A stretch of DNA of 39,084 nt from assembly GCA_913062955.1 (NCBI GenBank), contig CAJXZP010000038.1:1-39084 (forward strand). Direction: 5' to 3'. This document shows, piece by piece, positions 23,882-31,761 of the stretch. The notes under the pieces are model-generated. The model was not told the DNA's origin and made no database searches. It saw only the letters and a program-made list of their open reading frames with translations. Position numbers and translations under genes: made by a program. This DNA is from an uncultured Flavobacteriales bacterium. GTDB taxonomy: Bacteria > Bacteroidota > Bacteroidia > Flavobacteriales_G > Salibacteraceae. The stretch's first letter is position 1; every line of letters begins with the position of its first letter.

Positions 23882-26569
23882 TTACTGCTTAATCACCGAT
23901 TTGGTAAAAGTACCTCCTTGGGTGATAATGGTAATGTAATACGTCCCTTGCGAAAATGCATCTAAGTTAATAGAAGTCGTATTAGATCCATTTACCGTTA
24001 ACAGGTTCTGAATAGCTACCACTTTTCCCGTGGCATTTAATACGTTAATTCTAATGTTTTCGTTACCGATATTGTTAAAACTTATTTGTACATCCGAAAC
24101 GGTTGGATTTGGGAATACTTTTATTTGTAGCTCCTGGTCATCAATTTTGGAAACAGAAGTAAGGTCCCAATTGTTATCAAAATAGGTTTTGTAAGCACCT
24201 GCTCCATGGGTGCCAATCACACAGAATCCATCACTTTCACGGTAATCAATTTGTTCAATTACCACGTTTCCAATTAGGTCTGATGCTTGCTGAACCCAAA
24301 CCGTGTTTTCACCATCTAGATGGTTTGTGGCAAATAACCCTATGGATGTTCCTAATAAAACAGCATTTCCATTAGTGGTAGATATAAACTTAGCCCATCT
24401 AAATGACGGCCCATTTCCACGGAAATAAAAGTTTGGAGGTAAACCAGGTTCTGGATCTCCTTTCAGGTTACCTTCAACACTTGCCCATGTAATTCCTCCA
24501 TCTGTAGTGGACCACATACTGATAGTATTGTAATTCGAGAATGTTACAATTACATTATTTGAATTGGAGGGATCAATATCAATGTTTGAGGTATATCCAC
24601 CACTACTAATATCACTTGACAGGTCAGTTACGGTAGCATTACTAGTACCATCATCTTCAATTTTATAAATTTTTCTACCCGAGGTTCCTACATACACCGT
24701 GCCTGGGTCACTTTTGGAGGAGCTTAAAGCGGTAATAGTACCATTTACTGAGCCAATTGATTCCCACAAGTCATTGCCACTATCCAAGGCCGCCAAATCT
24801 TCGTTTCTCCACAAATCACCACCGTTTGGTAAATACATTCGATTATTATCGGCAGCATCCAATATGAAGGGATGGTTAAAAAGGAAATTGGAATTTGCGT
24901 TTTGAGGGGTAATATACCTTCTGGAAAAACTGCCATTTATACGCGTTTTCATTCTATAAATATTGCCATATTGAGAAGAGAAATAATACACCTCTTCTCC
25001 TCCAGCTTTTGCACAAAAACAACCATCACCACCGGAAGTAAAAGTCCAGTCGGTATTGGTGTCTGCAGAAATTGTCATCCAACTTCCATTATCTTGATAT
25101 CCCGAGCATACAATTTCATTTTCTTCTAGATGATCAATCCCCATTCCATAGAACTGAGTGGTTTGGTATCCATTATTTAAACTGCTCCAAATAACTTTAC
25201 TTGATTCCGGGTCATTTGTTAAATGAAGTCCACCATCCGTACTAGCTAACAATTGATTTGGATGATGTGGGTTGAATGCTAAACTCTGTTGATCTGGGTG
25301 TTGGTTATCCTCATAATAGTCAAAATGGGAATATCCATCCGCAGAATATCCTCCTAGTTGTCTCGTACCTGAGGTATTTGCAAAGCCATTATTATTACGG
25401 AAAAGGTTCGTAGCTCCAAGATAAATCATATTTTCATTTAGGGGATCTACTATTAAACTCATGCAATAGTTACCTTGAGTATTCAGGTTATACCCCTTGG
25501 AAGGAGGTAAGTTATTCGATCTGTTTTCCCAAGATCCTCCAGAGGCACTCCCGTCATTATTTAAGTAGGTGTATTTCCAAAATGAAACATCCGATTGACC
25601 AAAACTGGGTGTCACGGTATAGTAATAAACAATGTTTTCATTACTTGGTGCAATAGCCAGTAGCGTTCGTTCATGAACTAATGGTAAACTCGAAGGCGAA
25701 ATATTAACCCAATTAATTCCATCCGTAGATCTCCAAAATCCGGTTTGGCTTCCTATGGAACCAATTTGTGCATAACAAATACCCGTAGAGGTAACCACAA
25801 TATTTGTCCAATCGGCACTAGCAGAGCCACCCAAAACTAAGGTCCATGTACTACCTCCGTCCTCCGATCTTCTAATTCCTTTAGAAGTGGCAGCATAAAT
25901 TTCATCTTGATTCAGATTTGAGGCATCCATGGCAATGTTATATATATAACTCCAGTCACCTCTTTTTTGCGCGAGTGTCGCGGTAGATGGCATTTGTGTC
26001 CATGAAGAACCATCATCTATAGATTTGTACATTCCACTACCATAAAACATGGCAGAAAATGATTTGCTGGCTGAGTTTCCAATAGATTCTCCTGAACCAT
26101 AATAAAATACATTTGATTTCCCGGGTCTTGGGTCTTGCATGACACATGATACAGCCGATTGATCTTCGTAATTTGTGGCTCGGCTCCAAGAAGTTCCGAA
26201 ATCCGAACTACGCCACATGCCACCGCTTATTCCTCCTGCTAAAATGACATTTTCCATTTCCTTATGGAATGAAATAGCACGAGTTCGTCCACCTACATTT
26301 CTCGGCCCAATTGGAATAAACTCTTGGTTACTTTCATCTCTTGCATGCGACACTGCCTTAGGAAGTGTCGAGGCAAAAGCAAGCTCACGCATTTTTATGT
26401 TTTCTGGTATTAATCCAGTAGCTGGATCTTTTAGGCGTTCTAATTCATAATCGGCTCGACCAATAATACTCATCTCCCTTTTAGATAAATCAGAAGTTGA
26501 TTCGGTGGAACATGAAAAAAGACCTACCGACAGAATGGAGGTCAAAAACAAGTGTGATAATTTCATCAA
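23882..26569 (-). CDS. Asp-box (BNR/VPS10-like) propeller protein with lipobox and T9SS tail
   Basis: An 895-residue protein. The start is a lipoprotein signal (lipobox LFSC, Cys20) followed by a polar stretch. From about residue 85 (FIPIGPRNVGGRTRAI) to about 790 there are repeated Asp-box turns (SSDFGTSWS, SIDDGSSWTQ, SEDGGSTWTL, STDGINWVN, TTDGGITWAS), the mark of sortilin/VPS10- or xyloglucanase-like beta-propellers. No glycosidase catalytic residues are obvious. The last 80 residues (IKVFPNPTVSDVQISF to TFTKSVIKQ) are a type A T9SS domain. A lipobox plus a T9SS domain in one protein is unusual. A -7-like TAAATTTG lies on the minus strand at 26698-26691. Confidence 0.85.
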   Translation of the reverse strand: MMKLSHLFLTSILSVGLFSCSTESTSDLSKREMSIIGRADYELERLKDPATGLIPENIKMRELAFASTLPKAVSHARDESNQEFIPIGPRNVGGRTRAISFHKEMENVILAGGISGGMWRSSDFGTSWSRATNYEDQSAVSCVMQDPRPGKSNVFYYGSGESIGNSASKSFSAMFYGSGMYKSIDDGSSWTQMPSTATLAQKRGDWSYIYNIAMDASNLNQDEIYAATSKGIRRSEDGGSTWTLVLGGSASADWTNIVVTSTGICYAQIGSIGSQTGFWRSTDGINWVNISPSSLPLVHERTLLAIAPSNENIVYYYTVTPSFGQSDVSFWKYTYLNNDGSASGGSWENRSNNLPPSKGYNLNTQGNYCMSLIVDPLNENMIYLGATNLFRNNNGFANTSGTRQLGGYSADGYSHFDYYEDNQHPDQQSLAFNPHHPNQLLASTDGGLHLTNDPESSKVIWSSLNNGYQTTQFYGMGIDHLEENEIVCSGYQDNGSWMTISADTNTDWTFTSGGDGCFCAKAGGEEVYYFSSQYGNIYRMKTRINGSFSRRYITPQNANSNFLFNHPFILDAADNNRMYLPNGGDLWRNEDLAALDSGNDLWESIGSVNGTITALSSSKSDPGTVYVGTSGRKIYKIEDDGTSNATVTDLSSDISSGGYTSNIDIDPSNSNNVIVTFSNYNTISMWSTTDGGITWASVEGNLKGDPEPGLPPNFYFRGNGPSFRWAKFISTTNGNAVLLGTSIGLFATNHLDGENTVWVQQASDLIGNVVIEQIDYRESDGFCVIGTHGAGAYKTYFDNNWDLTSVSKIDDQELQIKVFPNPTVSDVQISFNNIGNENIRINVLNATGKVVAIQNLLTVNGSNTTSINLDAFSQGTYYITIITQGGTFTKSVIKQ

Positions 26570-26729
26570 TAATTATTGAAAATGAGTAAAGACATCGCTA
26601 TTAGAAATGAAATAGCAATATGAAACTGCTTCCATCTGGAAGTAATTCGTAGCAATTGATGGCGAAAATACCTTGTGAAATAGGCGGATGCAAATTTATT
26701 TGGCCGCCGGTCCAAATTTAACAAAAAGT

Positions 26730-26972
26730 TTACTTTTTTAAAGCTACTATTTGTGTTTGTTCTTTTAATAGAATTCCTAAACGATTCTCGAAAGCTTCGG
26801 TTATAAATTCATATGCAGCGTAGTTTTCATTTCTACGAGCACTATCTCTTACCTCTACTAGAAACTTAACCATACCGTCAACAGTTGTATCCTTATTGAT
26901 TAGATGTTTTTTGTTCTCTATGGTTTGGATGATTAGATCCTCGAAGTGAAATTCTTTAGATGTTGATTCCAT
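26730..26972 (-). CDS. Small protein resembling the CysRS C-terminal tail, overlapping folE
   Basis: An 80-residue acidic-to-neutral helical protein with no signal or membrane segment. It starts at the ATG at 26972, inside the last 17 bases of folE, so it is translated by coupling. The stretch MVKFLVEVRDSARRNENYA and then LGILLKEQ follows the pattern L-x-x-R-x-x-AR-x-x-K-x-Y/F-A...LGIxLKD at the extreme C-terminus of cysteinyl-tRNA synthetases, with the SDxIR motif degraded (YEFITE). It may be a detached or decayed CysRS tail, or an independent small protein with chance resemblance. Confidence 0.6.
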   Translation of the reverse strand: MESTSKEFHFEDLIIQTIENKKHLINKDTTVDGMVKFLVEVRDSARRNENYAAYEFITEAFENRLGILLKEQTQIVALKK

Positions 26973-27639
26973 TACCGATGTATTTTAAAAGTTCTGATTT
27001 AGTAGATTCATTGTTAAATTCACCACTATATTCAACAGTTACCGTTGTACTCGTTCTATCCGTGATCCCTCTACTTGTTACGCATAAGTGTTGTGCTTCA
27101 ATAATTACGGCTACGGAATCTGTTTGTAAGGCATTTTTTAACTCCTCCATAATTTGAATCGTTAAACGCTCCTGAACCTGGGGTCTACGAGAATAATAAT
27201 CTACAATTCGATTAATTTTGGATAACCCAATAACATTTCCAGTAGAAATATAGGCAACATGTGCCTTTCCAACAATCGGTAAAAAGTGATGTTCACAGGT
27301 TGAATTTACCGAAATGTTCTTTTCTACCAACATTTTATTGTAACCGTATTTGTTACTGAAGGTAGACATCTTCGGTTTGTTTTTTGGATCTAATCCGTGA
27401 AATATTTCGTTGATAAACATTTTTGAAACTCGATGAGGTGTTCCTTTTAAACTATCATCAGTCATATCTAACCCTAAGGTCTCCATGATTTTAAAAAAGT
27501 GCTCTTCAATTTTGGCCTTTTTTTCAGAATCAGTTAAGTCAAATGCATCTGGTCTCATAGGAGTTACTGCACTAGATGAAGCATGAGAATCTCCCATTTC
27601 ATCCATTAACAATTCATTCACTACTTTGTCGTCTTTCAT
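26956..27639 (-). CDS. folE: GTP cyclohydrolase I FolE
   Basis: Zinc enzyme making 7,8-dihydroneopterin triphosphate from GTP, first step of folate (and related pterin) synthesis. The 227 residues have a variable N-terminal extension (about 1-40), then SDDSLKGTPHRVSKMF-like substrate-site residues (TPHRVSKM). The zinc and catalytic site follows in CEHHFLPIVGKAHVAYIS, with GLSKINRIVDYYSRRPQVQERLT, and the second zinc Cys in QHLCVTSRG. Family-typical C-terminus TVEYSGEF. All zinc ligands (Cys, His, Cys) are present. A -7 box TACCTTTG lies on the minus strand at 27695-27688. The stop overlaps the start of the next small gene by 17 bases. Confidence 0.96.
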   Translation of the reverse strand: MKDDKVVNELLMDEMGDSHASSSAVTPMRPDAFDLTDSEKKAKIEEHFFKIMETLGLDMTDDSLKGTPHRVSKMFINEIFHGLDPKNKPKMSTFSNKYGYNKMLVEKNISVNSTCEHHFLPIVGKAHVAYISTGNVIGLSKINRIVDYYSRRPQVQERLTIQIMEELKNALQTDSVAVIIEAQHLCVTSRGITDRTSTTVTVEYSGEFNNESTKSELLKYIGNGINI

Positions 27640-27687
27640 CTCTTTAAATAGTTGTGAGTAACACTATAGATACTCCAATTTAGCGTG

Positions 27688-27695
27688 CAAAGGTA
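27688..27695 (-). promoter_or_regulatory. Putative -7 promoter box of folE
   Basis: On the minus strand the sequence reads TACCTTTG, an exact TAnnTTTG, 48 bases upstream of the folE ATG. Confidence 0.4.
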
Positions 27696-27759
27696 CAGGT
27701 ATTTTAAAGTTGAAAACCTTTTAGTTTAATATTCTTTTGTAAAACTGGTATAGGATTAT

Positions 27760-28296
27760 TTAATATTCATTTAACTGCAGGTTAAGAACTCCTTCGCTTA
27801 TGGTCACTTTTGGATCGGCTGGATTTCCACTATATAGGGTTCCTTCAAAATGGCCATTCAAAACTCGGTCCGTGTAGCTATTAATGGTAAATGAAAATTC
27901 TTGTGCATTATTTATATTGGTGCCAAACGGAATGTCTAAGGTGTTCACATAGGTTGTGGATAGGGTGGGGTGGTTGTGGTCGATACTGTAATTAATAGTG
28001 ATGGGAAAATCAATGTTCTCTAAGTCAATTCTATCTACACGGAACATGATTCTTTGAGGGTTTCCATTTTCCACCAACCTCTGGAGCTCCAATGCCTGTC
28101 CTTGCTTGTAATAGGCATTGAAAATTGGGTCTTGTAAAAGAACCTTATAGTTCGCAGTTACCAAGGTGTCATTCGCCTTGAAATTAATGTGGTTATCCAC
28201 TTCTACAGGGGGGATAATAGTGGACTCCTCTTTTTTACATGAGGTAATAACCCATGTGGTCAAAGCGAGTAATGCGATCCATACATATTTAATCAT
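27760..28296 (-). CDS. Lipoprotein of unknown function
   Basis: A 178-residue protein beginning with a lipoprotein signal (hydrophobic residues 4-19, lipobox ITSC, Cys20) and the charged KKEES that follows the Cys. The mature part (about residues 38-178) is a predicted beta-rich single domain (INFKANDTLVTANYKVLL, SFTINSYTDRVLNGHFEGTLYS, VTISEGVLNLQL). No known family recognised. The FEGTLYS...ITEGxFxL-like end resembles small Bacteroidota lipoproteins often annotated DUF. It lies next to folE on the same strand, 120 bases apart, and diverges from the LuxR-type gene. Localisation follows from the lipobox; the function is unknown. Confidence 0.7.
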   Translation of the reverse strand: MIKYVWIALLALTTWVITSCKKEESTIIPPVEVDNHINFKANDTLVTANYKVLLQDPIFNAYYKQGQALELQRLVENGNPQRIMFRVDRIDLENIDFPITINYSIDHNHPTLSTTYVNTLDIPFGTNINNAQEFSFTINSYTDRVLNGHFEGTLYSGNPADPKVTISEGVLNLQLNEY

Positions 28297-28398
28297 GAGT
28301 TTGCTTCGTTTGTGAAATGCAAATTAACCATTAATTATTGGTATTCAAACATGACATATTTCAGCAGTTAAAATGTTTACAGCGCTTAATTTTTAATG

Positions 28399-28406
28399 TA
28401 CATTTG
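28399..28406 (+). promoter_or_regulatory. Putative promoter of LuxR-type regulator gene
   Basis: TACATTTG is an exact TAnnTTTG match, preceded 19 bases upstream by TTTA as a partial -33. The ATG is 32 bases downstream. Confidence 0.45.
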
Positions 28407-28437
28407 CCCTTATTAAGATTTATTCTAAATAAGAAAC

Positions 28438-29082
28438 ATGAATGTTTTTATTGCAGATAGCAATGTTATTATTAGAGAAGGCCTAAAGTCCATTATATCA
28501 ATGGTTTCGGGTGTGGAATTTGTAGGTGAAACCGAAAGTAGCGGTGAGTTACTTGCCATGCTGGTAAATAAAACTCCGGATATTCTTTTTATTAATTACG
28601 CATCTTCTTTGATTTTAGAAAGTGACGTAGAGCTAATTATGAATACGATGCCTTCGATTAAGGTAATTGGTATTACCGAAAGACCTGATCGTGTAAGTGT
28701 TCAGAAGTACATTAAGAATAATATTGATGGGCATCTTTTATATTCGTGCGATACAGCGGAAATTCATGATTGTATGAAGTTTGTTTATAGGGGAGAACGA
28801 TTCTTTTGTGGCAAAGTATTGGAGGTTATGAATTTGGATAATCGGAAAACATTTAATTGTCAAGGTGTTCGATTATCAAAAAGAGAATTGGAAGTTATTG
28901 AATTTGTGGCAAAAGGGTTGTCAAATAAAGAAATTGCGGAAGAAATGTTCCTTTCTGTACACACCATATTAACCCATCGAAAAAACTTAATGAATAAATT
29001 AGGTTTAAGGAACACTGCAGGTTTGGTTGTTTATGCGGTTCAAAATGGAATTCATAACGCATTAGACTTTTCGGTCAATTAA
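28438..29082 (+). CDS. NarL/LuxR-type response regulator with degenerate (Asp-less) receiver
   Basis: A 214-residue transcription factor. The receiver-like domain (about residues 1-120) keeps the fold pattern but has Asn53 (ILFINY) at the phosphoacceptor Asp, only one of the two acidic residues (ADS, D7 S8), and Tyr102 (HLLYSC) in place of the conserved Lys. It therefore should not accept phosphate in the usual way. The C-terminal LuxR helix-turn-helix is intact: LSKRELEVIEFVAKGLSNKEIAEEMF followed by SVHTILTHRKNLMNKLGL (about 145-190). The flavodoxin gene begins 12 bases after its stop, suggesting co-transcription and a link to redox or iron status (inference). Confidence 0.85.
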   Translation: MNVFIADSNVIIREGLKSIISMVSGVEFVGETESSGELLAMLVNKTPDILFINYASSLILESDVELIMNTMPSIKVIGITERPDRVSVQKYIKNNIDGHLLYSCDTAEIHDCMKFVYRGERFFCGKVLEVMNLDNRKTFNCQGVRLSKRELEVIEFVAKGLSNKEIAEEMFLSVHTILTHRKNLMNKLGLRNTAGLVVYAVQNGIHNALDFSVN

Positions 29083-29094
29083 GATACCATTTTC

Positions 29095-29610
29095 ATGAAA
29101 AATATTGGATTGTTTTACGGTTCAGATACCGGAAATACAGAAGTTATAGCCGGACTTATCCAAAATAGAATTGGTTCAGATCAAGTAGACTTATTTGATA
29201 TGTACGATTGTCGTACCACCGATTTATTAAAATACGATCATTTAATAATTGGTTTATCCACGTGGCATGATGGTCAGTTGGTCAGTGCATTTGATGATAT
29301 TGAAGACGAATTAAAAGAGCTAGATTTTACAGGTAAAACCATTGCTTTATTTGGACTTGGTGATCAATTTGGATATGCTGATTATTTTATTGACGGGGTA
29401 GGAATAGTCGGGGAGATCATTCAAAAGAATGGTGGGAAAATAGTGGTCAATTGGCCAATTAGGGATTATGATTTCGAAAATTCGAAAGCCGATTTAGGAA
29501 ATGGAAATTTTTTAGGTTTAGCTTTAGATGAAGACAACCAAGATAATATGACCGATGAGCGAATTGATGAGTGGTTACCTCTGGTTTTAGAAGCCTTTGG
29601 AAGAACATAA
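29095..29610 (+). CDS. fldA: Flavodoxin FldA (long-chain type)
   Basis: A 171-residue soluble FMN protein that carries electrons in place of ferredoxin, often under iron limitation. The phosphate-binding loop is FYGSDTGNTEV (about residues 7-17), the Trp/Gly loop around FMN includes LSTWHDGQL, and the isoalloxazine-binding loop is ALFGLGDQFGYADYF. The length and GLGDQ...Y spacing fit long-chain flavodoxins. It lies 12 bases after the Asp-less regulator and before a strong terminator, so the two genes form a small operon. Confidence 0.95.
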   Translation: MKNIGLFYGSDTGNTEVIAGLIQNRIGSDQVDLFDMYDCRTTDLLKYDHLIIGLSTWHDGQLVSAFDDIEDELKELDFTGKTIALFGLGDQFGYADYFIDGVGIVGEIIQKNGGKIVVNWPIRDYDFENSKADLGNGNFLGLALDEDNQDNMTDERIDEWLPLVLEAFGRT

Positions 29611-29615
29611 AATTT

Positions 29616-29642
29616 AAAACCGATGAAAATCGGTTTTTTTTT
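29616..29642 (+). terminator. Intrinsic terminator after fldA
   Basis: AAAACCGAT pairs with ATCGGTTTT around GAAA and is followed by nine T, six bases after the fldA stop. Confidence 0.9.
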
Positions 29643-29731
29643 GTTCTAAAAGTGACCTTTTAACCCGAGATACGTAGGTTGAATATCACCAATGAATTGT
29701 AATGATTAAATTCGTATTTAAATCTTAAACA

Positions 29732-30892
29732 ATGAACAATTTTGAATTCCAAAACCCGGTAAAAGTTTTATTTGGTAAAGGTCAGATTGAAAATATAGCC
29801 AACGAAATACCTGAAAATTCTCGAGTACTTGTATTGTATGGAGGAGGGAGTATTAAAAAGAATGGTATTTACAAGCAAGTAATGTCCGCATTGAATGCTT
29901 TTACCGTATTTGAGTATGGAGGTATTCCCGCAAACCCAGAATATGGTGTTTTAATGGGGGCGTATAAAATGATTCAGGAAAAAAACATCGATTTCCTACT
30001 GGCTGTTGGAGGTGGCTCCGTGATTGATGGTACAAAATTTTTGAGTGGTGCAGCTACCTTTTCAGGGGAAGATCCCTGGCAGATATTAACGGAAGGCATT
30101 CCTACCTTGAAAGGAATGCCATTTGGTACAGTACTCACATTACCTGCAACGGGATCTGAAATGAATTCTGGGGCGGTAATTACCAAAGCAGATACCAAAG
30201 AAAAAAGAGTAATGGGCGGAAAAGGGTTATTTCCTGTTTTCTCGGTATTAGACCCTTTGGTTGTTAAATCTATCCCTACCCGACAATTACAAAATGGGGT
30301 AATTGATGCCTATGTACATGTTCTGGAACAATACCTGACATCTACCCATCCGGCAAAATTACAAGACCGTTTTTCGGAAGGTATTTTACAGACTTTAATT
30401 GAAGTAGGTCCTGAAATTGTAAAGGATCCATCCAATTATGAATTAGCCGCCAATTTTATGTGGTCTTGTACCATGGCTCTAAATGGATTAATTCAAAAAG
30501 GTGTTCCTACCGATTGGGCAACCCATATGATTGGTCATGAATTGACCGCTTTACATGGTATTGATCACGCTCGTACCTTGGCTATTATTGGCCCCAATTT
30601 GTACCAGCATCAATTTGAAAATAAACAAGATAAATTGGCGCAGTACGGCAAACGTGTCTGGGGATTAACAGGAACGGATAATCAGAAATTGGCTGAAGAG
30701 GCGTTGAACAAAACCATTGCGTTTTATCATTTAATGGGAATGAAAACCAAACTTTCCGAAAATGCGGATAACTTTGAGAATACCTCTCAAATTATTTTTG
30801 AAAGATTTGCGGAAAGAGGTTGGAATGAATTGGGTGAAAACAAAACAATTGGCCCAAAAGAGGCGAAAGAAATTGTGGAAATGGCCTATTAA
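29732..30892 (+). CDS. yqhD: Iron-containing alcohol dehydrogenase, YqhD-like
   Basis: A 386-residue NADPH-dependent aldehyde reductase/alcohol dehydrogenase of the group III (Fe/Zn) family; cytoplasmic. The N-terminal nucleotide-binding half contains FGKGQIENI and VLVLYGGGSIKKNG, the signature GGGSVIDGTKF (about residues 91-101), and LTLPATGSEMNSGAVIT. The metal site is in NGVIDAYVHVLEQYL (Asp and His) and HELTALHGIDHARTLA (two His). Length equals that of YqhD (387), and KGLFPVFSVLDP is typical. Such enzymes detoxify short aldehydes in E. coli; that role here is inferred. No operon partner is evident. Confidence 0.92.
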   Translation: MNNFEFQNPVKVLFGKGQIENIANEIPENSRVLVLYGGGSIKKNGIYKQVMSALNAFTVFEYGGIPANPEYGVLMGAYKMIQEKNIDFLLAVGGGSVIDGTKFLSGAATFSGEDPWQILTEGIPTLKGMPFGTVLTLPATGSEMNSGAVITKADTKEKRVMGGKGLFPVFSVLDPLVVKSIPTRQLQNGVIDAYVHVLEQYLTSTHPAKLQDRFSEGILQTLIEVGPEIVKDPSNYELAANFMWSCTMALNGLIQKGVPTDWATHMIGHELTALHGIDHARTLAIIGPNLYQHQFENKQDKLAQYGKRVWGLTGTDNQKLAEEALNKTIAFYHLMGMKTKLSENADNFENTSQIIFERFAERGWNELGENKTIGPKEAKEIVEMAY

Positions 30893-31005
30893 AATTGTAT
30901 TTGCTTTCTGGAATACGATTAAAAATTCTTCAAAGGAGATCAACTTGTTTTTCCAAATAGGGATGTTCAAGAAATTTGAATACTAAAATAAACTAAATAA
31001 TTACG

Positions 31006-31761
31006 ATGAAATTAATTTCGTGGAATGTGAATGGTATCCGTGCGGTAGCCAAAAAAGGACTTATTGAAATATTAGAAGGGTTGGAGGCTGATATTATTGG
31101 CTTTCAGGAAACCAAAGCGCAGATAGTTCAAGTAGAAGAAGTATTGGCTCCACTAGGTTATTATGTAAGTGCTAATGAAGCTGAAAAAAAAGGATATTCG
31201 GGTACCGCCATTGCCTCCAAAGTAAAACCAATAAGCGTAACTCTTGGAATTGGAGTGGCCGAGCATGATACGGAAGGGAGAACGGTTACAGCGGAATTTG
31301 ATGATTTTTATGTCGTGAATTCTTATATTCCTAATTCAGGTCAGGGATTGAAGAGAATAGATTACCGTGAATCTTGGGATAAAGCGATGCTAGCCTACCT
31401 GAAGGGATTAGAGGCTAAAAAACCGGTTGTTTTTTGTGGAGATTTGAATGTGTGTCATCAAGCAATAGATTTGGCCAGACCTAAATCCAACTACAATAAA
31501 ACTGCAGGGTATACGCAGCGTGAGATTGATGGACTGAGTAATTACATTCATGCAGGATTTGTGGATTCTTTTAGAACTTTGTATCCCGAAGAAGTAAAAT
31601 ATTCTTGGTGGAGTTATCGTGGTGGAGCGAGAGAAAAGAATGTGGGATGGCGATTGGATTATTTTTTGGTTTCAGAATCTTTAATGCCTCAGGTGAAGGA
31701 TTCTATTATTTTAAATGAAGTAGTGGGGTCTGATCATTGTCCCGTGGGAATAATTATTTAA
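31006..31761 (+). CDS. xth: Exodeoxyribonuclease III (AP endonuclease)
   Basis: DNA repair nuclease that cleaves at abasic sites and acts as a 3'-5' exonuclease; cytoplasmic, Mg-dependent. The 251 residues carry the EEP motifs in order: MKLISWNVNGIRA, GFQETKAQ (catalytic Glu), VNSYIPNSGQ, GDLNVCHQ (Asp and Asn), and GSDHCPVG (His). Length is normal for bacterial ExoIII/Xth. It converges with the AsmA-like gene and overlaps it by 8 bases (31754-31761), so no terminator separates them. Confidence 0.95.
   Translation: MKLISWNVNGIRAVAKKGLIEILEGLEADIIGFQETKAQIVQVEEVLAPLGYYVSANEAEKKGYSGTAIASKVKPISVTLGIGVAEHDTEGRTVTAEFDDFYVVNSYIPNSGQGLKRIDYRESWDKAMLAYLKGLEAKKPVVFCGDLNVCHQAIDLARPKSNYNKTAGYTQREIDGLSNYIHAGFVDSFRTLYPEEVKYSWWSYRGGAREKNVGWRLDYFLVSESLMPQVKDSIILNEVVGSDHCPVGIII

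Noticed and set aside
30762-30986. 74-codon plus-strand ORF after the dehydrogenase
   Set aside because: Mostly an out-of-frame reading of the dehydrogenase 3' end; the short tail shows no domain.
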